A stretch of DNA of 24,952 nucleotides from Parachlorella kessleri (taxonomy: Eukaryota > Chlorophyta > Trebouxiophyceae > Chlorellales > Chlorellaceae). Made by a program: the position numbers and the translations under genes. Location: the NCBI GenBank assembly GCA_001598975.1, contig BBXU01002474.1, positions 1 through 24,952 on the forward strand. The letters run 5' to 3'. Every line of letters begins with the position of its first letter. Position 1 is the stretch's first letter. The notes beneath the pieces are model-generated. The model did not search any database. It saw only the letters and a program-made list of their open reading frames with translations, and was not told where the DNA came from. Positions 10,325 through 23,800 of the stretch are shown piece by piece.

Positions 10325-11513
10325 ATGGTGCTGCAGGAGGTGGTTTACTCTGCGAGAAACAGGGGCAGCCCACTAAGCCAGAACAGCCAGCAGTACCTTG
10401 AAGCTCTTGCAGCCTTGGCGAAAGCCCAGCCTGTCCTAGCAGCCTTGGAAGCTGCCAGCCGTCGCACAGACGCCCATGGGGAAGCTCTCTCAGTTGCTGC
10501 CGTGGCTAAAAACGTGGACGCGGCCGTCTCTAAGCTGGCAGAGAATGACTCTCGCCTGCGTGACGTCAAGGGCCGCGAGAGCTGGGACGCGGTCTGGATA
10601 GAGGCGGAGCAAGTCATGGAAGAGGGGATTCTGCTGTCGCGCCACCAAACCAACGACCATTCCACCGCCAGGCTCCGGGAGGTGATGGCACAGCTGGCGG
10701 CAGGCAAGGGCGCCAAGGGCGCCTTCGCCATATCATGCTCAGCATATCATATCAAGAAGCCAATCCATTTCTTTCAGGGCACACTAGCAACCCATACTCA
10801 CATGAAAACCTCATCCTGTGTAATAAAGCCTACGGTACGGCATCGGTCACTTGTGGGCCAGACACGGAAGCCCAGGAGTAACACAAGGATTGCACGGTAC
10901 CAACAAAAGCCGCCTAGTTGTTTGCTTAGTCCTCAGGATGCGTTCAGCATCACTACAGTGGCAGTCATGCCGCTTTATGCGCTCATGATGGCAGCCCCTC
11001 AACGGCGTATCACCCAGCGACTTATGAGTCGCAACTTGTTTTTCGCCCTGGCAGCAGCGGCATATGGAGTGCAGCTTTGGCTGTGGAACTCGCTCCCGTC
11101 CATCTGTAGCATAGCCAAGGCAGCTGTTTCGTTGGGGGGCCTGCCCAGCATGGCAGCGTTCGCGACGTGCTTTCGCAGCAGCCCCTTGACAGCTTTGAGT
11201 TGGCAACATCTAGTCCTGTTAGACCTATTTCAGGCCAGGTAGGTGCATCTGTTGTGATGACTACTAAGCATCCATCTTGCTCTCAGGGAGTCGCTTGTAG
11301 ACTTCCAGTGTGTCAGCTCTCTCTACCCGAAAGCTGGAGCTGCCACTGTGCAGATGGGTGTATCTAGATGGTTTGAAACACAGCGTGCCAACGGCACACT
11401 CCATAGGACTTTGCTTCATGGTCGGGCCGCTGGGCCTCATGTCCCACGTTGTGACATCGTGGCTATGTAGTACCAGGGGAAGTAGGACAGCAACAAGCCC
11501 TGGCGCAGCTTGA
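10325..11513 (+). CDS. ABA4-like (DUF4281) membrane protein
   Basis: The C-terminal half matches the ABA4 family, plastid membrane proteins needed for neoxanthin formation in plants. The exon 10937-11238 (CTCAG|GATGCG to AG|GTAGGT) carries FSITTVAVMPLYALMMAAP, I-T-Q-R-L-M, and the LVLLDLFQAR end. The next exon, 11354-11513, completes R-W-V-Y-L-D-G-L and then T-A-H-S-I-G-L-C...G-P-L-G-L-M-S-H-V-V-T, the family's signature order, ending in TGA. Upstream the frame stays open without a break to ATG 10325 and encodes an Ala-rich helical, acidic region (Q-Q-Y-L-E-A-L-A-A-L-A-K through V-M-A-Q-L-A-A-G-K-G). That region resembles no part of ABA4, so it may be a lineage-specific extension, a different gene, or joined by a hidden intron of length 3n (10740-10936 looks intronic). 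A further upstream exon ending at CACAG|GTATTT (about 10300) is possible. The family call is firm; the N-terminus is not. Confidence 0.75.
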
Positions 11514-12103
11514 ATTACCACAATATTGGATTGGGCCTAATTGCTTAGCAAGCTGCATACTCGTAGTAGCCCTGGCATAGTCTTCTTGGCAGTTAGCTAC
11601 AACTTTGCTTCCCTGTTCCATGGGCCTGCTTGTCCTATTCATTGACCGCTTGCTTCGTTTCCTGCACTGCGGTTCACCCCTATGGCAAAGTTTTAAGGAA
11701 CTTGCAATACCCCCCGCGACAGTCATCAAGAATGAGGCAGCAAGACAGTAATATCTGCATTTCCTCTTCCAGTGGCCTTAGCTTATCTTGGGGAGAGAAC
11801 TACTGGCTCAGAACTCAGGCAAGACTCAGGCTCACTCTGCATCCAGCCCTGTCAGTTACGTCCAGTCCAGCCCAGCTCTACTCCCTGTTCGCACTACCTG
11901 CCACCCATACTAATATAGTATTTTGTAAAGCGAGTGCGGTGCAAACATAGCAAGCCTAGGACAAATATAGCATTGACAGCCAATGAGGCGCAAACATGTA
12001 AAGGCCAAGGTCAAATAGCAAGAGAGCACCAAGCAGGTCAGCTTACGGCGCTGGCAGCTAGGATCACCCCTTTCCCCAGAAGCACATCCCCGGATTAGCC
12101 CCA
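11514..12103. other. convergent 3' flank between ABA4-like gene and katanin
   Basis: No coding exon is supported. The stretch holds one copy of a dispersed repeat and two plus-strand TGTAA motifs (11924-11928 and 11997-12001). Either could end the ABA4-like transcript with a 3' UTR of about 410-490 bases. Confidence 0.5.
11774..11915 (+). repeat. dispersed repeat, copy A
   Basis: The segment from GGCCTTAGCTTATCT to CACCCATACTAATA matches, on the opposite strand, 16493-16618 in a BolA intron over its whole length with indels. Shared landmarks are TACTGGCTCAG, CAGCCCAGCTCT, CTCCCTGTTCGCACTACC and TGCCACCCAT. I see no reading frame, so it is probably a non-autonomous mobile element or its relic. 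Confidence 0.8.
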
Positions 12104-15475
<3,372 letters not shown>

Positions 15476-15805
15476 AGCTGTACCAGATACCTTCCCTCCA
15501 AAGCTGTTGTTTTGCGCCGTACAACGTTGTGAATGCCCCTAGCAAACAGCGACCTTCGCTGGCGGTGAGAATCTAAGGTTCGTGCTGTCGGGCAAGGAAC
15601 AAAGACACAGATTATTTGTACAGAACTCCAAGTCCGAGGTGCCCTCCTGTATGAAAATAGTTTTCTTGGCCTGCGCCTCACGTGATCGGTGAGTCACTTA
15701 CCTCCTGTGGGTCTTCTGCCAACTTGCAATGATGCATCATGACACCAATGCAGCACTTCTTTCGCACTTTAGCATATCCGATCACTGTTTTGAGGTCCCT
15801 CTGCC
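15476..15805. promoter_or_regulatory. shared divergent promoter region, katanin / BolA
   Basis: The 330 bases between the katanin ATG (15475, minus) and the BolA ATG (15806, plus) must hold both 5' UTRs and promoters. I see no TATA box I would trust. It contains no coding exon. Confidence 0.6.
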
Positions 15806-16760
15806 ATGTATACCCGCCTCCTGGCTAGGATGCAGGGTCGCCTACTGGTGGCTGCGCGCACCGTAGCCGCTAGGCCGGCTGCTGCTTGTCACCTCAGTAC
15901 GCGGGTGTCTGTGCCGGCAGCAGCCCAGGCCCCATCAACTCGTGTGTGGGCAAAGCCTGCCTTCTGGAGCAAGTCTTTGCATGCCTCCCCAGTTGCCATG
16001 CGCAGCAGCAGCCAGGAGGGACCCATCACCAGCAGCCTGATAGCACAAATGAGGTCCAAGATAGCTGCTGCCCTTGAGACGGAGCTTGTGGAGGTTCAGG
16101 ACATGCAGGTGCAACAGCTGGCAAGCTAGAGTGTCTCCCTGCCGCTGGTTCCACCCTGCAGAGTTCTGCGTCGCGGTCTTCACCAAGGTTTTTATTTAGG
16201 GTTTTTCAACTTCCCCTGAGGCTGCAGGGCGACGGGCGACATGTAGAGATAACTGTCATAAGCCAACTCTTTGATGGCAAGTCGGCAGTGGCCAGGCAGC
16301 GCATGGTATACAAGGTGGGTTTGGGGCCTGCTGTGCACACGTAGGCTGCTACCCTTAAATTTTTGATGGACAAGAGTGTGTAGTACTTGGTGGATTTGGA
16401 GGCTTACCTGGCCTTGCTGTCAGGGTACCTTCTTGTAGGCTTGCAAATGCCGACACTGTACACATAATGTTGGCCAGTTTGCTCCCAGCTCTTATTAGCA
16501 TGGGTGGCAGGTAGTGCGAACAGGGAGTGAGAGCTGGGCTGGGCTGAACTGACAGTGCTGCATGCAGAATGAGCCTGTGCTGAGCCAGTAGGTCTCTCCT
16601 CGAGATAAGCTAAGGCCGCTTTTAGGATATCTACTACGGATAAACAGCAGCTTGTCTTATGGCTTTCCTGCAGGCTATCTGGGAGGAGCTTCAAGACACG
16701 GTACATGCTGTGGACGCTATGGTCACACGCACTCCTGAAGAGGCGGGGGTCCAAGTCTGA
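15806..16760 (+). CDS. BolA-family protein with organelle-type N-terminus
   Basis: Three phase-0 exons, 15806-16108, 16228-16314 and 16674-16760, give 158 residues. The first 60 or so residues are rich in Ala, Arg and Ser with few acids ([20 protein letters not shown]), typical of a mitochondrial or chloroplast transit peptide. The BolA fold follows: [35 protein letters not shown], then [14 protein letters not shown] and V-H-A-V-D-A-M. BolA proteins pair with monothiol glutaredoxins in Fe-S cluster handling. Two oddities: the family's near-invariant His in R-H-R-M-V is Gln here (codon 16297-16299, residue 125), and the loop after V-Q-D-M lacks the usual G-G-C-G cysteine, having Q-G-D-G-R-H. 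This may change or abolish cluster binding. Intron 2 holds a dispersed repeat. Confidence 0.92.
16493..16618 (-). repeat. dispersed repeat, copy B (inside BolA intron 2)
   Basis: Reverse-oriented relative of 11774-11915, running from TGCTAATAAG-like bases back to GGCCTTAGCTTATC. It lies between the second and third BolA exons and does not touch the splice sites. Confidence 0.8.
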
Positions 16761-17317
16761 GAGGCGTACTAGGCATCACTGTTTCACGCTGATAGGTTGG
16801 CAAGCCAATGCTGCCTTCATGGTGGCCGGCAATGCGTACAGTGGAGAGGCCGGCGAGAACTGTATTACAGCAGTCCCCTCACTGCTTGAAGTGCGGGTGG
16901 CTTACCTTTTTGTTTTCTTGCTGGCGAAGTGGGAATAATTATAAATGGACATATGTGGGCAGAAATACAAGCTGCGGTAAGAACTGCTCCCGTTGCCTGG
17001 AGATAGTAACAAGCTTAGTGGGATTGCATAGCAGGGTGACAAGCGGCCAATGCTCGCCTACAAAAAGTAGGGCTTAGCTGCAGCAGCTAGCTGGCCAGTG
17101 CAGCCTTGGCACAGTGCGCCCTTCACTTGGATCTGTACTCGGCTCGTCAGACGACTGCAAGTCCTTCCCTGTCTACTACTTCTAGTGCTGCCAACACATT
17201 TCTTTATGGCAGGGCTGCTCAGGCCCTGCCAGTCAACCTTCCTTCAAGCCACTGCTGCGTCCTTCATGCCATTGACTGGCCTCCAGCAGTATCGAGCCAA
17301 GCCAAGGGGAAGGTTTG
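16761..17317. other. convergent 3' flank, BolA / L35
   Basis: No exon or RNA gene is supported. No plus-strand TGTAA was found close behind the BolA stop. Confidence 0.45.
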
Positions 17318-17322
17318 TTACA
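17318..17322 (-). terminator. poly(A) signal TGTAA of the L35 gene
   Basis: TTACA on the plus strand is TGTAA on the transcript, about 36 bases past the L35 stop codon. TGTAA is the standard poly(A) motif of chlorophyte nuclear genes. Confidence 0.7.
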
Positions 17323-17357
17323 TGACTAGACCGCTGCTGCTGCCACTAAGGCGCTGC

Positions 17358-19626
17358 TCAGGCCTTGACAGCGAACTTCCGGCGGGGGAAGGCTGCGTCC
17401 TTCTTCTTCTGCTTCTCAGTCCGGACGGTCCTCTGCAGCAAAAAAAAATCTCCCAAGATGGCTAGTAATCACCACCTCCTTAGCCAAGCTCAATCGACAG
17501 GTCCCTTCAACATGTCCCGTGAAGACGTAACATTCAGATAGGGTCGGACCAGCGAGCAGCCTGTGTGCGCCATCCACTGACAGGGCAGTAGAGGCTCGTG
17601 CCAACCTGCCAAAGCACCAGGTGCATCAACTTGCCGCAGCAGCCCAAGTTGCATGTGGGTAGCTCAACTTCCCCGCCTGCCCAATACCACAACGTCACCC
17701 CAGACACCCCTCAACTGTCCCCCTGCTACGCACCTCATGCTTGGTAAGCGCCCTGCGCATGGCGCGGGTCTTCTTCACGCGCAGGTCCAGGGGCACGTAC
17801 TTCTGCAGCAGCCAGACAGGGTACCGTTGAGGGTGTTCTGGCCAGCCTTGGCTAGCAGTGGCTCAGTAAGCGGGGCGTCCAACTGACTGCGGCAACCGCC
17901 CCACCCCTTGGTCAGCCAGCCACACCACCAGCCACAAAATCCCCACCATCAACCTAGACCCTCCAGGGTTGTTATCAGTTTTCGACACAGCCCCAGCGCC
18001 TTGGACCCGTCACAGACAGTGCGGCAAGTAGCACACCCCCAACTGCTGCATCACGGCCACCCCACGCCCGCCTGCTGGGTATGACTTTCACCCTGACAAA
18101 CGATGACTGGCTGGAGGGAGCTGCAACTGCAAGACGGTCCGCGGAGCTGCGCTGCGGCCCCAGACACAAATAGCTATCCAGGACGGCAGCGCTGCCGCAA
18201 GCCGGCCTCTGTTGGCAGCTCTCCATCTCGTCGTCCCCAGCCTGGATCTGGCACGGCGCCGCTTACACTGGCTCTGAGCCGCTGTGCTGACATAAGCTCC
18301 ACCGTGGGGTGCGATATCGCCAGCCGCCAGGCTGGGTGTAGCCGCGCGGCTGTGAGCTATTTGACGCTGCCAACAACCCTCCCGCTTGGCCAGCCCGGCC
18401 CCAAGTGAGGGTCTTACCTAACCTGCCTGACCTCTATCACCACCCCTGTTACATATGCGCTCTCATATCATTTTGTATCTATATCCTGCAGCCCCTCCCC
18501 ACCCTAGCGACTCCCATCACATCGCATGCGCACACAGTGCCGAATTGCTGCTGCCTCACTTCTTTATCTAATAGGGTACACACATGACGTATAGATCCCC
18601 GTTCAGCAGCAGCCACCTACCTTGCCGGCAACCTCCTCCCTGAGCTTGCTGCGGGTGGTCTGGTTGACCACGGTCAACACGCGGGCGATGGACTTCCGCA
18701 CCACCTTGCTGCACACAGGGAGAGGTAGGTAAGCATCAGCTCCGGTACACCAACGCAAGCTTCGCACAGGCCAGGGTCTGGCCAAGGTGTGGGGTAGCTG
18801 CCAAACAAACCAGAAGCAGACTAGCCTGTGGAGAACTGCCACCAAATATAGCCGCCCTTTCCCGAAGAACTGCCTGCAACCCTGGTCGCAGATGCAACTG
18901 AATAGCACCAGCTGGTCCGGGCTTGCTGCCAGCCACGTGCTTAGCAACATGCAAGCTGCCTAGCCTGTTGCCTCCCCTCCGAGTCTCTCGCGCTGCCGCT
19001 TGCGTACTGCAGCTTGGCTGCCAAAACTGCCACCACTGCTTGGCGCAACTGCAGCGCCTCTTCTGCAGCTACTGCTGCATCTGTCTTCCGCCACTGCCAT
19101 TTCACAGCTACCAGCAAAGCTGGCTGCATACCGCCCTGGTGCCCGCAGCGTGACTCACATCTTGGAGAGCTTGTTGGGGGCACCGCCAGTGACCTTGGCG
19201 ACACGCAGCGCACCCAGCTCCTGCTTAAGGTCCTTCAGCTGCGCCAGACAAAGACATATACGTCTGTATTGTTCATATTAAGTGTGCTCAGCCCACTTGC
19301 TGTCCAACTCTGCTATTGCGCAACCCCTTCCCTTCCCAGCCCAGCACGCCTCGGCTCGCCACTCCCGCACTCGGCCGGGCACCCCGAAGACAGTATCGAG
19401 GCGGGTCTCTGCTGGCACGTTAGCCCATATCATACACAAACCTGGGCCAGCAAGTCGGCCTTGCTCTTGGTCCGCAGCTCATGGGCCTTGATTTTGGCTG
19501 CAGCGCACAATACATATAAAACAGTCAGTCACAAGACACTTATAGCGGCAACACACTTCCAAAAACAATGGCCACCATCGCAACATGCAGCACAGGCATG
19601 GTGGCTGGCAGGTGCGGCTCACCCAT
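17358..19626 (-). CDS. RPL35: 60S ribosomal protein L35 (uL29)
   Basis: Six exons in transcript order: 19626-19623 (ATG G only), 19497-19442, 19238-19159, 18708-18621, 17802-17734 and 17432-17358. They total 372 bases, giving 123 residues, the usual length for eukaryotic L35. The protein reads [14 protein letters not shown], then [68 protein letters not shown], and ends [10 protein letters not shown]. It sits at the polypeptide exit tunnel of the large cytosolic subunit. The four-base first coding exon followed at once by an intron is a common layout in ribosomal protein genes. A telo-box lies upstream. Every phase matches, so the model is firm. Confidence 0.96.
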
Positions 19627-19708
19627 CGTGCTTGTTTTCAGGATGGCCTAAAATCGTAAGAGAGAGGGAGCACGCTGCATGCTTGCTTGGACTTGTGCTC
19701 ACAGCGGC

Positions 19709-19722
19709 AAACCCTAAACCCT
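19709..19722 (-). promoter_or_regulatory. telo-box (AAACCCTAAACCCT) upstream of L35
   Basis: The element AAACCCTAA plus a second ACCCT lies 83-96 bases upstream of the L35 start codon. In land plants this telo-box is a known promoter element of ribosomal protein and translation factor genes. Its use in this alga is inference from position. Confidence 0.6.
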
Positions 19723-20142
19723 GGACAGTCTGAAGTAAACACGCGCATTCAAGCACAGCTCTCTTCGGCTTGCTGAGCTGTATGGTGGCCATCCTGTCGT
19801 TAAGTATATCTATCTCCCGCTGTTCGAAATATATGTAACAGACTTGGGGCACTGGGACTTCGTCGGCTGCTTGATGCCGTGCTCCTTGGCACAATCTGCG
19901 ACCCCTCTCTTAACTTGGTAGTCGTTTATAGTTTGTACGCTACCAGGTCTCAACCTGTTGTTAATACGAGTCTTGGTCTCGCCAGGCGTTGGTGGGTCCT
20001 TCTGGCTGCTGCACCTTGACAGTACTGAGGGGCAAGTGTCAGCAAATGCAAGCGGTTTTGTCTGCACACCGCTTGATTAGCCCCTGCAGCAGTTTCAGGC
20101 AACATAGAACACGCACAGAACTGGAATGGGACTCTGGTCTGC

Positions 20143-20187
20143 CCGTGTTGCCACCATTGCACACAGTGTGCAACGGTGGCAACACGG
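20143..20187. repeat. 45-base near-perfect palindrome
   Basis: Left arm CCGTGTTGCCACCATTGCAC plus AC, one central A, then GTGTGCAACGGTGGCAACAC plus GG. Twenty-one of 22 positions pair; the odd one is A/C on the plus strand and G-U (pairable) in RNA from the minus strand. It could be a tiny inverted-repeat element, a protein site or a cruciform. Confidence 0.9.
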
Positions 20188-20857
20188 TAGTTCAGTTCAA
20201 AGCTAAGTTACGGCGCAGGAGCCCTTTGTGGTACGTCTTGTGGCAGAGGTGTGTTGTTTGCAGAGCCCAGCATGGCATGTGGGCTGGGTTTAGAAATAAG
20301 AGTCCCACTGAGCGGACCGGAGCAGCGTCTGAATGGATAGCTCGTGCAAGACGCTTGGTGAAGATTGTTGAAGGCGGAGGATCGCTCGCGCACCCCACAA
20401 CGCTCCTAAGATCATTTCCAAGTCCAATGGCGGGAGCGCAAACTCTCTAGCCATGATGAGATGATGAGGGTGCGTCTATCGGTTTTAACGGCCCGTCTCT
20501 ATTGGCTCCGGTTTGAAATTGGTATCACGGAGTTAGTGGCTCGACAAGAGCCAGTCTTGTGGTCCTGCCAGTGGTGGCTGCGATTCTCCCCAAACTGTTA
20601 TCACTGCCCGCCCTGAGCTGATCATTTGGGAACTGTATTATGACCTGTCCGGTAAGCGGAATGTACGGGTCTCTGACCTTGCTTAGGCCCACTTCGCTAA
20701 GGCTGGGCCTCAATGCCTGTCGCTGACGCTCGTAGACTCTCTGGCTGGTCCTCAATGCCTCCACGCCTGCCTGGCTTGTTGTATTGCTTTGACTTCTTAC
20801 CTTGAATATGATATTGTGTGGGCTTCTAAGGCCCGTGGGTGCCCAGCACTGGCGCAG

Positions 20858-23800
20858 GAGGCAGCCGATATTCAGCAGCCAGGCCTGGGTCTTGAAGTGC
20901 TAACCTGCGACCCGGTGCTCCAACTGGTCTACCAAGCGGGGCTGCTGCCACTCAAGGACCTCAGGAGCGTGATGCTGTGCCTAGATACTGAGGTGAGTCT
21001 TGGGCTAGAGGCTACATAGCAATAATGGCACGCACAATTGGCTTCACTCACTCAACCCTGGAAACCCCCAGACACTGTAGGGTGCTATCACACAGGAGCG
21101 CCGCCAGTGCTCTTCCTGCAAAGCGAACAGCCTGGCTACCTAGTCCCACGTCTGTCCCACAAAGGACTTCATTCCATGTCAGTGGCTCGTCTCGCGACCA
21201 GCACCTCGAGCTTGGCTAGGTTTGGCTGCGGCTGCCTTTCGGAGCCCCCACTTGGGTCCTCAGATTTTTTTTTTAGGGGGGGGGGGGGGGGAGGGGGGGA
21301 GGGGGGGGGTCGCCTCGACCTTACCCTCAGCTAAGGTAGCTTTTTCACCCTAGCCGCCGGGTGAACCCCTTGCCGCAGGAAGTGACTTGCATCACAGAGG
21401 GCCAGGCCCGCAGCGCCATCAGCAAGTGGGGAGACACGCTACGCCAGCTGGTGGTGGGCAGTGAAGTGTTCACTCAGCGAGTGCGGGCGCTTGTGTGGGA
21501 CCTGGAGACTCGCATGGTGCAGCTGGAAGTGCCCTTGTGGGCAGGTGGGTCTTCAGAGGTGGTGAACTAATGGCGCAGGAGAAGGGATGGGAACTGGGCT
21601 TGTGTGGGACCTGGAGACTCGCATGGTGCAGCTTGAAGTAGCGCTGTGGGCAGGTGGGTGTTCAGAGGTGGTGAACTAATGGCGCAGGAGAAGGGATAGG
21701 AACTGGGCTTGTGTGGGAGCAATGGAAGTGCCCTGTGGGCAGGTGGGTCTCCATATGTGTTGCGTGGGGAGCGCAGGTCGAAGGACAGGGATGCGCTTCT
21801 TTGGGACCTGAGGCTGGCTTGATGCAGATGAACATGCCCTTGTGGGCAGGTGTGTCGCCATATGTGGTGCGTGGGGAGCGTATGCGGAAGGTTGGGGACG
21901 AGCTTGTTTGGAATCTGGAGGCTGGCTTGGTCCAGACGGAAGAGCTCTTGTGGGCAGGTAGGCACTGCCTGGCGGTCTTGGTGGGGTTGGGCGGCAGGTA
22001 GACATCTCACAATACTGTGTCTGCCTGGCGAGCTAAGGAGGCAGGTGTAAGCCTGCTACACCACAAGGCTTATTGCCATCCTGGCAGCAGGCCGGAGCGC
22101 CTTTGACCGGGAGGGTATTTGGTTCCTTGCGAAGGCACCTTCCAACCATCACAACGCCAACACACTGGTGTGACTGCTGACCAGAGCAATGCAGACATGT
22201 TGTAGCTTTACCGGCTCAGCTTTTTGCTGCTGTCTCAGCTGGGCACATGTAGTTGTAGCTTCTCATACTAGGATTAATAATTTATTAGTATTTGGCGTGC
22301 TCCTGCAGTTCACCCGACCCTGGACACGCCGCTGGTGCTTGGCCAGCTGGCGCCCATGGCCATGTACGATGAGCTGGCAGCGGTGGGCCAGGTAGGCTGT
22401 TCTCTCTGAGTGAAGCTGGTGCAACCGGTCACAGCAGTGCAGTCTACGCCACGCATCTTCGACGAGCTGGCAGCCCTGGGCCAGGTAGGCTGTTCTCTCT
22501 GGGTAAAGCTGGTGCAACCGGTCACAGCAGTGCAGTCTACGCCACGCATCTTCGACGAGCTGGCAGCCCTGGGCCAGGTAGGCTGTTCTCTCTGGGTAAA
22601 GCTGGTGCAACCGGTCACAGCAGTGCAGTCTACGCCACGCATCTACGACGAGCTGGCAGCCCTGGGCCAGGTAGGTTGTTCTCTCTGGGTAAAGCTGGTG
22701 CAACCGGTCACAGCAGTGCAGTCTACGCCACGCATGTACGACGAGCTGGCAGCCCTGGGCCAGGTAGGTTGTTCTCTCTGGTTGAATCCGGTGCTATCGA
22801 TGTCAGCGATGCAGTCTCAAGCCATGTATGACGAGCTGGCATTGGTGGGTCAGGTAGGCGGCTTGCTAATACCCTCCACCCAGCTGCCTGGCAGCAGCAG
22901 CCTACCACCGACCAGTCTCAACAGCACAGCGAACTGATTGCTTAATGTTCGACGGGCTCGCAGCTGCCGGGTCAAATAGGTGGTTGCCTCATAACATGTC
23001 CGTCCAGCCAGGAGTCACCAATCCACTGCAGCCAGTCATAAGGAAGGAATGCAGTCCCATGCCTTGTATGGCAAGCCAGCACCAGTGGCTGAGGTCAGCT
23101 GGACCTTCCCAGAAGCTTGCTTTGGGCCGTTTGCTAAGTTGTGCGGGATCCCTAGTGCCCCTTCTGCCTGGCATTGCCTACAGCCCTTCTTGTCGGTGCA
23201 TGAATGTCACATACAGGACCAGTCCAAGGCCCTATGAGGGAAATCAAACATGATGTCTTGATACGTATTGATTGCAGGCACTGAGGTCCATGACCCACCC
23301 GGCAGCCTGGGGCCAGGTCTATGCCAACCTATGGGACACTGTAGCAGCATCGAGTGAGTTGAAACAGTCCCATGTCTGCAGACACATAGGGAGGAGCACG
23401 GCGCATGATGCCACGCGTCTTGGCCGAGAAAGTCATGTTTGCAACAGGTGTTGTGCCACCCCCTGCATGGCTGTTCTTCTGTGCGGATACGATCCTGTGC
23501 ACAAGGCCAGCAACCCTATGCAGATGGACCATGGCAGCCCTCTGCATGAGGGTGGTGGGGACCGGTCTGAGCTATTCTTTAAACATTACCTCCATCCCTG
23601 ATACCCTGCTGCAGCCAGCCTGTGCATGAAGCCAGTGCTAGTGCTTATGCTGTCATCGGTGATTGCGGTGGAGTCGCGGCTGAGCTATGTCACGCTGCGC
23701 CACGCTGCCTATGCCGACAAGGGTGTGGTCAACCTGGGGCAGATGGTGGCCAAGATACTGGTGAGAGAGTGGAGAGGAAGTTACGTAAAGCTGAAGTGTA

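Larger units (their letters stand above)
19627..20857. other. gene-poor interval; no coding gene supported
   Basis: It holds the L35 promoter side, a telo-box, a strong palindrome and several short minus-strand open frames (for example around 19810-20067 and 20525-20764). Their sequence resembles no family I know and they have no paired splice sites. A decayed mobile element is possible but unproven. Confidence 0.4.

Noticed and set aside
19014..19733. 239-residue plus-strand frame
   Set aside because: It covers L35 exons and introns on the opposite strand, is very Cys/His/Ser-rich, and has no family resemblance.
19810..20067. Minus-strand frame (...PTPGETKTRINNRLRPG...) as a transposase or integrase fragment
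   Set aside because: It has a faintly protein-like composition but no catalytic motif, no terminal repeats and no splice pairs; I cannot support an element.
20525..20764. Minus-strand 79-residue frame as a small gene
   Set aside because: No family resemblance, no context, and length within chance expectation.
21072..21220. Exon of the unknown gene (HTGAPPVLFLQSEQPGYLVP)
   Set aside because: It reads well and follows CCCCAG, but the phase does not match the 20992 donor and the alternative acceptor runs into a stop. Left out of the model; it could still be real with a different upstream join.
22263..22703. Long minus-strand open frame with a repeated protein motif (Y-P-E-R-T-A-Y-L-A-Q-G)
   Set aside because: It is the antisense of the 93-base exon/intron array; a repeat of 3n length stays open on both strands. 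The plus-strand splice sites and phase support the other strand.
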